From assembly GCF_009687885.1 (NCBI RefSeq), contig NZ_BLAF01000048.1:1-64000 (forward strand): a DNA stretch of 64,000 bases, read 5' to 3'. A model generated the notes under the pieces. The model did no database searches and had not been told where the DNA came from. It was given only the letters and a program-made list of their open reading frames with translations. Positions 51,757 to 61,200 of this stretch are shown here, one piece after another; within the stretch, counting starts at the first letter, position 1, and every line of letters begins with the position of its first letter. Position numbers and translations under genes: made by a program. This DNA comes from Acrocarpospora pleiomorpha (GTDB lineage: Bacteria; Actinomycetota; Actinomycetes; Streptosporangiales; Streptosporangiaceae).

Positions 51757-53373
51757 ATGCGAAGCAGACTGTTGTGCTGCGCTGTCGCCGCGACCTTGCT
51801 GGCCACCGGATGCGCGGAGCGGGCCGGGCAACCGGGCCAGGCCGCGGCCTCCTCCACGCCGTCGACGCCGGGTTTCCTGGCGGTGGCGGACAACTCCGCG
51901 GCCCCGGGCGGCAAGGTCACCCTGCAGGTGGCGATCGACAACGCGGCGGCGGCGGGGCTGGATCCGCAGATGTCCCAGGCGGCGGCCTCGTGGAACCTGA
52001 TGAGCTTCGTCTACCAGCCGCTCGTCACCGTGGGACCCGACTACACGATCGAGCCGCTGCTCGCCGAGAAGTGGGCGACCCCGGATCCCACCACCTACGT
52101 GTTCACCCTCCGCCCGGGCGTCTCCTTCTCCAACGGCCGCGCGCTGACCGCCGACGACGTGGTCGGCAGCATGAAACGCCTGCTGGCCGGCCAGTCCGTC
52201 TGGGCCGGTCAGCTCGGTCCGGTCGAGTCGGTGGAGAAGACGGGCGACAACGAGGTGACGTTCAAGCTGAAGTCGCCGTACACGCCGCTGCTCGGGGCGC
52301 TCGCCAACATCAACGCGTCGATCCTGCCGATGAAGGAGATCGACGAGAAGTCGATCGACATCACCAAGGAGACGCTGGGCACCGGTCCTTTCGTGGTGGG
52401 TGAGCACCGGCAGGACGTGGCGTGGACGTTCAAGAAGAACCCGGCGTACTGGAACAAAGAGCAGCCGGTGGTGGACACGCTGACCGTGGAGATCGTGCCG
52501 CAGGAGGCGACCCGGCTGGCGGCGCTTCGGGATGGTAGCGCGCAGATGTCCGCGTTCGTGAACGCCGACACGGCGAAGCTGCTGGAGGGTGTGCCGAACG
52601 TGCGGGTCGCCGGTCAGGCCACCACTGACTACCACTACCTGAACCTGAACTCGCTCGGGAAGACCTTCGCCGACCAGCGCGTACGGCAGGCGGTCAATAT
52701 CGCCCTCGACCGCAAGCAGATCGCGGAGGTCGCCACCGGCGGGCAGAGCAAGCCGACCGGCGTCACCCCCGAAGGCCTGCCCGACGCCTGCGACCCCGCG
52801 AAGGTCCCGTCGGCGACGGCCGGGCTGGAGAAGGCGAAAGCGCTGCTCAAGGAGGCGGGCGCGGAGAACCTCACGTTCACCCTCGTCACGTATACGACGG
52901 ATCCGGTGCTGGGGCAGATCGCGCAGATCATGCAGCAGAACCTGCAGCGGATCGGCGTCACCATGAAGATCGAGCTGCTCGACGAGGGCACCTGGGCCAA
53001 CCGGGTGTATGTGGAGAGCCCTCCCAATTTCGACGCCTCGATGACCTGGTTCGCCGGGTATGTGGATGGCGCGATGGTCTCCCGCTGGTGGAACCCGGAC
53101 ACCTCGCACTTCAACAAGGCGTTCATGAAGACCGACCCCGAGCTGAACGCCCTCATCGAGAAGGCCGCCGCCGATCTGCCCGGTCCGACCAGGGCCGCGA
53201 CGTTCCAGCAGCTGTGTGACCGCGCCGACGCGAACGCGGAGATGATCCCGCTGGCGACCCGGCCGCAGTACCTGGCCTACCGGTCGGACACGTTGAGTCC
53301 GAACATCATGGCAAGCGAGGGCTACGGCAACCCGTATCGGATGATTTCCACCTTCCGTGAGCTGAGCCGATGA
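51757..53373 (+). CDS. ABC oligopeptide/nickel-type binding lipoprotein (family 5)
   Basis: A 538-aa exported binding protein. The signal peptide ends in a lipobox, LLATGC, with the lipidated Cys at about 19. The SBP_bac_5 signature appears as YVFTLRPGVSFSNGRALTADDVVGSMKRL, and a late NPYRMISTF ends the fold. AGGGAG precedes the ATG. It overlaps the first permease by 4 bp (53370-53373). The ligand is probably a peptide, given the P1 aminopeptidase in the operon. Confidence 0.92.
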   Translation: MRSRLLCCAVAATLLATGCAERAGQPGQAAASSTPSTPGFLAVADNSAAPGGKVTLQVAIDNAAAAGLDPQMSQAAASWNLMSFVYQPLVTVGPDYTIEPLLAEKWATPDPTTYVFTLRPGVSFSNGRALTADDVVGSMKRLLAGQSVWAGQLGPVESVEKTGDNEVTFKLKSPYTPLLGALANINASILPMKEIDEKSIDITKETLGTGPFVVGEHRQDVAWTFKKNPAYWNKEQPVVDTLTVEIVPQEATRLAALRDGSAQMSAFVNADTAKLLEGVPNVRVAGQATTDYHYLNLNSLGKTFADQRVRQAVNIALDRKQIAEVATGGQSKPTGVTPEGLPDACDPAKVPSATAGLEKAKALLKEAGAENLTFTLVTYTTDPVLGQIAQIMQQNLQRIGVTMKIELLDEGTWANRVYVESPPNFDASMTWFAGYVDGAMVSRWWNPDTSHFNKAFMKTDPELNALIEKAAADLPGPTRAATFQQLCDRADANAEMIPLATRPQYLAYRSDTLSPNIMASEGYGNPYRMISTFRELSR

Positions 53374-54323
53374 GATTGTTCGTGTGGTCGGCCACCCGGC
53401 TGCTCAGCGCCGCGCTGACGCTGCTCGGGGTGTCGATCCTCATTTTCGGCGCGATGCGGCTGATGCCCGGCGGTTACGCCACCATCGTGCTCGGACCGCT
53501 CGCCTCGCCCGAGCAGCGCGCCGAACTCACCGCCAGCTTCGGGCTGAACGACCCGGTTCTGGTGCAGTACACCCACTGGATCCAGACGGCCTTCGGCGGC
53601 GATTTCGGCCGATCCCTGGTCAGCAACGATCCGGTGGCCGCCGAGCTCGGCTCCCGGCTGCCGGTGACGTTGCAGCTCACGCTCATGTCCGCCATTCCGG
53701 GCGTGCTCATCGGCGCGGCCCTCGGCATCCTCATCGCCGTACGGCGCGGCACCCGCGGCCGCGCCCTGGGCCGGATCGCCAGCGCCCTCGGCGTCAGCCT
53801 GCCGGAATACGTGATCGGCGGCATCGCCGTGTACCTCTTCTCCAGGTACGCCCTGGGCCTCACCGTCGGCGGTTACGTGCCGTTCGGTGAGGATCCGGCC
53901 ACCAACCTGGCCGCGATGGTGCTGCCCGCGAGCGTGCTCGCCGTGTTCGTGGTGTCGGCGACCGCGCGTACGACCAGGGACGCGGTGTTGAACGTGCTGC
54001 ACGAGCCGTACATCACGACAGCCGTGTCACGAGGCCAGTCGCCGTGGTCGATCGTCCGGTATCACGTGCTGCGGAATGCCGCGATTCCGGTGCTGGTCGT
54101 GGCGTCGACCGTCACCGCGTACCTGCTGGGCGGGGCCGTGATCGTCGAGTATCTGTTCAATCTGCCCGGAGTGGGGTCCTACGTGGTGCAGGCCATCAGC
54201 CGCCGCGACTACGCCGTCGTGCAGGCGGGGGTGCTGCTGGCCGCCGCGCTGTTCATCCTCACGAACACGGTCGTCGACCTGCTCGTGGGCGTGATCGATC
54301 CGCGGCTCGGAGTGTCGAAATGA
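53370..54323 (+). CDS. ABC peptide permease (DppB type)
   Basis: A 317-aa membrane protein with six helices. FIFGAMRLMPGG-like N-terminal sequence (LIFGAMRLMPGGYA), the conserved GLNDPVLVQYTHWI loop and the EAA-equivalent HEPYITTAVSRGQSPWSIVRYHVLRNAAIPVL are visible. It is coupled to the binding protein and to the second permease by 4-bp overlaps. Confidence 0.92.
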   Translation: MRLFVWSATRLLSAALTLLGVSILIFGAMRLMPGGYATIVLGPLASPEQRAELTASFGLNDPVLVQYTHWIQTAFGGDFGRSLVSNDPVAAELGSRLPVTLQLTLMSAIPGVLIGAALGILIAVRRGTRGRALGRIASALGVSLPEYVIGGIAVYLFSRYALGLTVGGYVPFGEDPATNLAAMVLPASVLAVFVVSATARTTRDAVLNVLHEPYITTAVSRGQSPWSIVRYHVLRNAAIPVLVVASTVTAYLLGGAVIVEYLFNLPGVGSYVVQAISRRDYAVVQAGVLLAAALFILTNTVVDLLVGVIDPRLGVSK

Positions 54324-55142
54324 AGCGGCTCGATGGGATCGCGCGGAGCGGGCTCATATTCCTGCTGGCGCTCGTGGTGCTCGTCGTGGTCGCGCAGCTG
54401 ACCGGGCTCGGCGGCGACCCCGAGAAGATCGTCGGGCCTCGGCTGGCGCCGCCGGGGCCGGAGTGGTGGCTCGGCACCGACAGTCTGGGGCGTTCGACGC
54501 TGCCCCGGGTGCTGCAGGGCACCGGGACTTCGCTGCTGCTGTCGGCGGTCGCCGTGCTCGCGACGGCCGTGGTGGCGACCGCGCTCGGCGTGCTGGCCGG
54601 ATACAAGGGTGGCGCGCTGAACGAGATCGTGATGCGCGTCGTCGACGTCCTGTACTCGTTTCCGGCCATCATCCTGGCGATTCTGGTCGCCGCGCTGGTC
54701 AACCCGGGGCTGGACGCGGCCGTGGCCAGCATCGTGCTGGTGACGATCCCGCTCATGACCCGCGTGGTGCGGGCGGCGGCGCTCACCGTCTCGCACCGCG
54801 ACTACGTCACCTCCGCGATCATCAGCGGCGCGCGCCTGCCCCGCGTGCTCGCACGGCACATCCTCCCGAACGTCGCCGGAACGGTCGCCGTCCAGGGCAC
54901 GTACGCGCTGTCCATCGGCATCCTCGTCGAAGGTGGCCTCAGCTTCCTGGGGCTGGGCGTGCAACCGCCGCAGGCCTCCCTCGGCGTGCTGATCTCGGAA
55001 GGGACCGTCTACCTGACATACGCGCCGTGGCTGCTGCTCGGTCCCCGGCATGGTGCTCGTGCTGGCGATCCTGTCCATCAACGTGCTCGGCGACGGCCTG
55101 CGCGACCAGCTCGACCCGCGAACTTCGAGGTCGCTGACATGA
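54320..55142 (+). CDS. ABC peptide permease (DppC type) with a one-base frameshift near the 3' end
   Basis: The frame from 54320 encodes a normal DppC-like permease (GTDSLGRSTLPRVLQGTGTSLLL; EAA-like HRDYVTSAIISGARLPRVLARHILPNV; GGLSFLGLGVQPPQASLG). At 55037-55042 the sequence is CTCGGT where CTCGT is expected. Removing one G restores VPGMVLVLAILSINVLGDGLRDQLDP and a stop at 55140-55142 in ATGA overlap with the ATPase. As written, the frame loses this last helix region and runs on in phase into the ATPase. A sequencing error, a real mutation or a programmed fusion are possible. Confidence 0.8.
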
Positions 55143-56071
55143 CACATCTGCTCGACGTGCGGAACCTGGTCGTCGACTACGTGCTGGCCGATCGCCGGGT
55201 GCGCGCCCTCGACGGGGCCAGCCTCACCATGGCGGAGGGGGAGAGCGTGGCGCTGGTCGGCGAGAGCGGCTCCGGCAAGTCCACGCTCGGCTCGGCCGCC
55301 GGCCGGCTGCTGCCGCCCTCCGCCGACCTGCGGTCCGGCGACGTCGCGGTGCTGGGCGAGTCGCTGACCGGTCTGTCCAACGCGCGGATCAGGCAGGTAC
55401 GGCGAGAGCGGCTCGGCTTCGTCTTCCAGGACCCGATCGGCGCCCTCGACCCGACCATGCGGATCGGCCGCCAGATGCGGCTGGCGGGAGGCGATCGCGA
55501 GAGCCTCGAACGGGTGCGCCTGGGCGACCCGGAACGTGTCATGCGGGCGTTCCCGCACCAGCTCTCCGGCGGCATGGCGCAACGAGTTGGCATCGCCATG
55601 GCGCTGTCGGCCCGCCCCCGCCTGCTGGTCGCCGACGAACCCACGGCGGCGCTCGACAGCCAGGTCCGGCAGGACGTGCTCGACACCGTGTTCGCGCTGG
55701 CCGCCGAGGCCGGAACCGGCATCCTGCTGCTCACCCACGACCTGTCGGCCGTCTCCCGCCGCTGCTCGCGCATGGCCGTCATGTACGGCGGCCGCGTCGT
55801 CGAGGACGGTCCGACCGCGGCGGTGCTGGGGGCTCCGTTGCATCCGTACACGGCGGCGCTCGCCCGTTCCGTGCCCGGTAACACCGTGCGCGGCGAGCGA
55901 TTGGAGGCGATCCCCGGGCGTCCGCCGGTGCTGACCGCAGAGTCGGCCGGGTGCGCGTTCGCGGCACGCTGCGCCTTCGCCGAGGATCGCTGCCGCAGCG
56001 AACGCCCGGTCCCGACACAGGTCGACGGTCGTACGGTGCTCTGCCATCGCGTGGCGGAAGGAGTCTCATGA
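55139..56071 (+). CDS. ABC peptide ATPase (DppD type)
   Basis: A 310-aa ATPase. Walker A is GESGSGKSTL, Q-loop GFVFQDPIGALDP, signature HQLSGGMAQRVGIAMAL, Walker B LLVADEPTAALD and switch LLLTHDL. The C-terminal oligopeptide-ABC extension has the Cys-rich GCAFAARCAFAEDRCR, which binds an iron-sulphur cluster in relatives. The region between the Q-loop and signature is shorter than usual. It is in the same frame as the frameshifted permease upstream. Confidence 0.9.
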   Translation: MTHLLDVRNLVVDYVLADRRVRALDGASLTMAEGESVALVGESGSGKSTLGSAAGRLLPPSADLRSGDVAVLGESLTGLSNARIRQVRRERLGFVFQDPIGALDPTMRIGRQMRLAGGDRESLERVRLGDPERVMRAFPHQLSGGMAQRVGIAMALSARPRLLVADEPTAALDSQVRQDVLDTVFALAAEAGTGILLLTHDLSAVSRRCSRMAVMYGGRVVEDGPTAAVLGAPLHPYTAALARSVPGNTVRGERLEAIPGRPPVLTAESAGCAFAARCAFAEDRCRSERPVPTQVDGRTVLCHRVAEGVS

Positions 56072-56820
56072 CACTGCTCGAACTCGACGAGGTGACCGTG
56101 CGGTTCCGCACCGGTCCGCCGTTCCGGCGGCACGCGCACGACGCGATGCGCAACGTCTCCCTGCTGGTACGGCCTGGCGAGACGCTTGGCCTGGTCGGCG
56201 AATCCGGCTCGGGCAAGACCACGACCGGCATGGCCGCCCTCGGGCTGCGCCGCCCGACGACCGGACGAGTGCGGTTCGGCGGTGTGCCGTTTCCCAAGAA
56301 TCGGCGTTTGCTGGCCGGTCGGCTGCAGGCCGTGCTGCAACATCCGCAGTGGTCGCTGAACCCTCGCATGCGGATCGGGCAGAGCGTCGCCGAACCGCTC
56401 GACGTGCTCGGCGGCGCGTCCAAAGCCGAAACGGCGGAGCGGGTGCCGAACCTGCTCGCCGACGTCGGCCTCGACCCCAGCCTCGCCCGGCGTTACCCGC
56501 ACGAACTCTCCGGCGGGCAGCGGCAGCGCGTCTCGATCGCGCGGGCGCTGATCACCAGGCCGGAGTTCATCGTCTTCGACGAACCCGTCAGCGCGCTCGA
56601 CGTCTCGGTGCAGGCGCAGATCCTCAACCTGGTCCGCGACCTGCAGGCCCAGTTCGGGTTCGGCGCGCTGTTCATCTCCCACGACCTGGCGGCCGTGCGG
56701 TACGTCGCCGCGCGCATCGCCGTGATGTGCGCCGGCGAGGTCGTCGAGACCGCCGACACCGAAGTTTTCTACACCCATCCCCAGCACGAATACTCACGCC
56801 GGCTACTGGAGGCATTGTGA
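56068..56820 (+). CDS. ABC peptide ATPase (DppF type)
   Basis: A 250-aa ATPase. Walker A is GESGSGKTTTG, signature HELSGGQRQRVSIARAL, Walker B FIVFDEPVSALD and switch FISHDL. It ends soon after the D-loop region (FYTHPQHEYSRRLLEAL) and lacks the usual C-terminal Cys-rich extension, as some DppF proteins do. It pairs with the DppD-type ATPase. Overlaps of 4 bp on both sides. Confidence 0.92.
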   Translation: MTLLELDEVTVRFRTGPPFRRHAHDAMRNVSLLVRPGETLGLVGESGSGKTTTGMAALGLRRPTTGRVRFGGVPFPKNRRLLAGRLQAVLQHPQWSLNPRMRIGQSVAEPLDVLGGASKAETAERVPNLLADVGLDPSLARRYPHELSGGQRQRVSIARALITRPEFIVFDEPVSALDVSVQAQILNLVRDLQAQFGFGALFISHDLAAVRYVAARIAVMCAGEVVETADTEVFYTHPQHEYSRRLLEAL

Positions 56821-57806
56821 CCACCCGCTCCCACCTCGCGCCCTTCTCCCGGTTCGCGCAGGGCGTCATCGGCAACCGGGACCTGCGCCTGGTGCCGCAG
56901 GCGAGTCCCGGTGCGCGTACGGTCGCGTTCGACTTTCCGGGGGTGGAGGTGGGGACGGCCGAATACGCGGAAGGGCCGACCGGGTGCACGGTGGTGCATG
57001 TTCCGGCCGGCGCTCGTACGTTCACGGACGCGCGGGGCGGTGCGGTCGGGATGAGCGGCGCGTATGACCGGAACCATGCGATCTGCCTGACCGGCGGGTC
57101 GGTTTACGGGCTGTCGGCTGTGGCCGGGGTCAGCGCGGAGTTGCTGGAACGGCAGCAGAACTGCACGCGCTGGGATGTGCTGCAGTGCGTGTCGGGTGCG
57201 GTCATCTATGACTACTCGGCCAGGGACAACGCCATCACCCCCGACGAGGAGCTGGGCCGGGCCGCGTTGCGCCATGCCCGCGCCGACCGGATCGCCGTCG
57301 GCAGGGCTGGGGCCGGGGCCAGCGCGACCGTCGGAAAGGTCGACCATGTCCGGGCCGAATTCGCCGGTCAGGGCGCCGCTTTCCGGCAGTACGGTCAGAT
57401 CAAGATGCTCTTCGTGACTGTGCTCAACGCCGTCGGCGTCATCGTCGATCGTGAGGGAAGGGTTGTGCGGGGCAACCTCTGGAGCGAGCCCCTCGAACGG
57501 CGTCATCCCCTCACCGACTACGAGAACGGCATCAACGGCGCTAACCTCGCCCCCGTGCACGGCAACACCACGATCAGCGTGCTGGTCACCAACGTCAAAC
57601 TGTCTGACTACTCGCTCCGCCAGCTCGGGCTCCAGGTGCACAGTTCCATGCACCGGGGCATCCAGCCCTTCCACACCGAAAGCGACGGCGACACCCTGTT
57701 CACCCTCACCACCGACGAGGTGGACCTGACCGGAATCAGTACGGCCGGCTTTGGCACCTTGGCATCCGACACCGCGTGGGACGCCATCCTGGCCGCCCTC
57801 GACTAA
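56817..57806 (+). CDS. P1-family aminopeptidase (DmpA-like)
   Basis: A 329-aa Ntn-type peptidase that should self-cleave. VHGNTTISVLVTN contains the Asn-Thr cleavage site and Thr nucleophile, and the early VGTAEYAEGPTGCTVVHVP and AICLTGGSVYGLSAVAGV match DmpA/BapA. It begins with GTG in overlap with the ATPase stop. Last gene of the peptide-import operon, so it probably cleaves imported peptides, perhaps with beta- or D-residues. Confidence 0.88.
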   Translation: MTTRSHLAPFSRFAQGVIGNRDLRLVPQASPGARTVAFDFPGVEVGTAEYAEGPTGCTVVHVPAGARTFTDARGGAVGMSGAYDRNHAICLTGGSVYGLSAVAGVSAELLERQQNCTRWDVLQCVSGAVIYDYSARDNAITPDEELGRAALRHARADRIAVGRAGAGASATVGKVDHVRAEFAGQGAAFRQYGQIKMLFVTVLNAVGVIVDREGRVVRGNLWSEPLERRHPLTDYENGINGANLAPVHGNTTISVLVTNVKLSDYSLRQLGLQVHSSMHRGIQPFHTESDGDTLFTLTTDEVDLTGISTAGFGTLASDTAWDAILAALD

Positions 57807-58247
57807 ACACCAGCCCCAATGGTTCGCGATCTTGATACTTCACCCATCCGGCCTGCGAAAACGCCTATCTCACCGGGCAGCCCGCCTCCCCGCGTCGCCC
57901 GCCAGGCTGCGCGCCGACAGCCCGCCGGATCACAGGCCGGCGATCCGGGGTCGGTCCCGGGCGGCCCGGCCGGCGCGAACGCGCCGGCGGGGCCATGAGG
58001 CCGTTCGCGCAGGTCAGGATGTCGATACCAGGTGTCTAGACAGCGTGCTGAACAACCAGGGCCAGATGCGCTAATGACAAAACGTCGTGCTACTCCTCTT
58101 GGCGCCGGGGCGGTGAGAACCACCACCCTGCGTGATCGGCGCCGGATAACGGCGAGCGACCTGGCGGGCTGCTCATTCTGGTGGGCGCCCGAAGGTTTCG
58201 ACCTGAATGCGACAACGTCTGGCCCGACTCTGACGTAGACGAATCCG
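57807..58247. other. Gene-free stretch with GC hairpin
   Basis: No gene is supported. A perfect 9-bp stem, GCCGGCGCG/CGCGCCGGC (57969-57988), could end the peptide operon. A 68-codon frame at 58032-58238 has no recognisable features. The promoter of the next gene should be in the last 150 bp. Confidence 0.5.
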
Positions 58248-61200
58248 ATGACCCCAAACGATCTCGATGGGACCCCCGCCATGACTGGACACGATTTCTT
58301 CGCGCAGCCGAATTTGGTGCGGCCTGATGTGGATGTCGATCAGGCCAGGGCTGTGGCAGCGCATTATTTCGGGGTGGAGGGGGTCGTTGAGGAGCTGGGG
58401 AGCAATCAGGATCGTAACTTCCGCATCGACTCGCCTCGGGGGCGGTTCTTGTTGAAGATCGCGAATCCGGTGTTTTCCGATCTGGAGCTGGATGCTCAGG
58501 ATCAGGCGCTGGTGCGGTTGGCGGGAGCCGTACCGGATATGCGGGTGCCGCGGCCGGAGCTGAGCCGGGATGGAGAGTACATCGCGCGGTTCGGTGAAGA
58601 TGGCGCTGTGCTGCGGGCTCGGTTGCTGAGTTTTGTGCCTGGGTTCTCGTTGTTCGATTCGCGGTATCTGGCTCCGGTGGTCGTCGGGCGGCTGGGGGCG
58701 ATGGCAGGCCAGGTGGTGGCGGGGCTCGCGGATTTCCAGCATCCGGGGCTTGAGCGGGTGAGTCAGTGGGATCTGCGGAACGCTCGGCGGGTCTGCGAGG
58801 CGCTGGCCGGGTTCATGGGCGATGCGGGGCGGGCCGAGGTTGTGCGCGGCGCGGTCGAGGCGGCGTGTGATCGGCTTGACGCGCTCTCGCCCGAGTTGCG
58901 GGTGCAGGCCATTCACGGGGACGTCACGGATGACAATGTCGTCTGCGAGCGGGAACGGAATGGGCGTCCCGTCCCGACAGGGCTCATCGATTTCGGTGAT
59001 CTGGGCAGCGGCTGGATCGTGGGCGAACTGGCGACGACATGCGCCGCCATTCTGCTTCACTCACCCGAGCGCCCGCTCGCGCTGCTACCCGCCGTCAGAG
59101 CGTTCCACCGGATCGTGCCACTCACCGACGCCGAAATCGCGGCACTCTGGCCCGCGATCGTCGCCCGCACCGGCGTCCTGGTGGTCAGCGGCGAACACCA
59201 GGAACTCATCGACCCCGACAATGAGTACGCCATTCAACGCATGGACAACGAATGGCAGTCCTTCGAGGCCGCGATGAACCTCCCGGCCGAGGTCGCACAC
59301 ACCGCATTCCGCGACGCATTGACCAAAAAATCCCCGAAACGAACGGCATCCCGCGGCTCGCTCCTCCTCCCCGGACTCCCCGAATCCGACACGGCCATCG
59401 TCGACCTGACAGCACAAAGCGAGACACTCCGGGACGGAACCTGGCTGAACCCCGACGCCGAAATTCAGCTCGCCCGCCGATCAACCACCGCCATTTTCCG
59501 GTACGGCGAGGCACGCCTGACCCGCACTTCAATACACAGCGACCACGCCCCCGAAAGCGTCTCCCTGGGCGTGGAAATCTTCTGCCCTTCCGGAACTCCG
59601 GTGGCAGCTCCCTTCGACGGGGTTCTGTGCTCGGTAACCGGTTCCGTAGTTCTCGCAGGCGTCGACGCCGACCTGCATCTCCAGGGCGTCTCGCCGTCCA
59701 GGGCCCCCGGCGAACACGTCAAGGCGGGTGACCTGCTGGGGGAGGTGGAGGCTCAGACGCAAGGGCCACAAGGGCGTGCGGAAGCACCCGGGGAGTTCGC
59801 CCCACACCGGGAAGCTCAGCAGCGAGAGCTACAAAGGCGTAGCGACCTGCTGGGGAAGGTGGAGGCTCAGACGCAAGGGCCACAAGGGCGTGCGGAAGCA
59901 CCCGGGGAGTTCGCCCCACACCGGGAAACTCAGCAGCGAGAGCTACAAAGGCGTAGCGACCTGCTGGGGAAGGTGGAGGCTCAGACGCAAGGGGCACAAG
60001 GGCGTGCTGAACTACCCGGGGGGCTCGCCCCTCACCGGGAAACTCAGCAGCGAGGGCTAGAAAGGCGTAGCGACCTGCTGGAGGGGGTAGTCCCGGACCC
60101 GGTGCCTGGTGACGGCATGGGGAGGCTTTTCGTTCAGCTGTGCACGGTTCGCGGTTCGATGCCTCCCGCGTTTGTCACGGCTGAGATGGCAGCTGCGTGG
60201 GGGAGCGTCTGTCCCGATCCTTCGCCGCTGATCGGACTGGACTGTGCGGTGCCCGCTGAGCCGACCAGTGGGGATGTGCTTGAGCTGCGGCGGAAGGCTT
60301 TCGCCGAGGTGCAGGAGAACTACTACGAGGATCCGCCCAGGATCGAGCGTGGTTGGCGGCAACACTTGAGCGACCTAGATGGCCGGACTTATCTCGACAT
60401 GGTGAACAACGTCGCCGCCGTCGGCCATGCGCATCCCCGGTTGAACGCGGCGGTCAGCCGCCAATGGAACCTGCTCAACACGAACTCTCGCTTCAATTAC
60501 CGGGCCGTCGCCGACTTTTCGAAGCGCTTGGCCGATCTGCTGCCCGACCCGCTCGACACCGTCTTTCTGGTGAACAGCGGCTCCGAAGCGGTGGACCTGG
60601 CGCTTCGGCTGGCTCAGACGTTCACCCAGCGGCAGGACATCGTCTGCGTGGCAGAGGCGTATCACGGGTGGACGATAGGCTCCGACGCGATCTCCACCTC
60701 GACCGCCGACAACCCCAACGCGCTCACCACGCGGCCCTCATGGGTGCATCCGGTATTCGCACCGAACATGTTCCGTGGACAATTCCGCGGACCGGACGCC
60801 GGTGCCCGATACGTCGAGAACGCCCTCCAGGTCATCGAGACAGCCGCGACCTCCGGGCAGCCTCCCGCCGCGTTCATCTGCGAAGCCTTCTACGGAAACG
60901 CCGGTGGCGTGCCCCTCCCCGACGGATACCTGCAGGACGTCTACGCAGCCGTCCGCGCGGCAGGCGGCCTGTGCATCGCCGACGAGGTGCAAGTCGGATA
61001 CGGCCGACTAGGCCACCACTTCTGGGGCTTCGAACAGCAGCACGTAACCCCCGACATCGTCACCGTCGCCAAAGCCATGGGCAACGGCCACCCCCTGGGC
61101 GCGGTAATCACCCGCCGCGACATCGCGGAAGCGTTCTCCCGAAACGGCTACTTCTTCTCCTCCGCCGGCGGAAGCCCAGTCAGCTGCGCCGTAGGAATGA

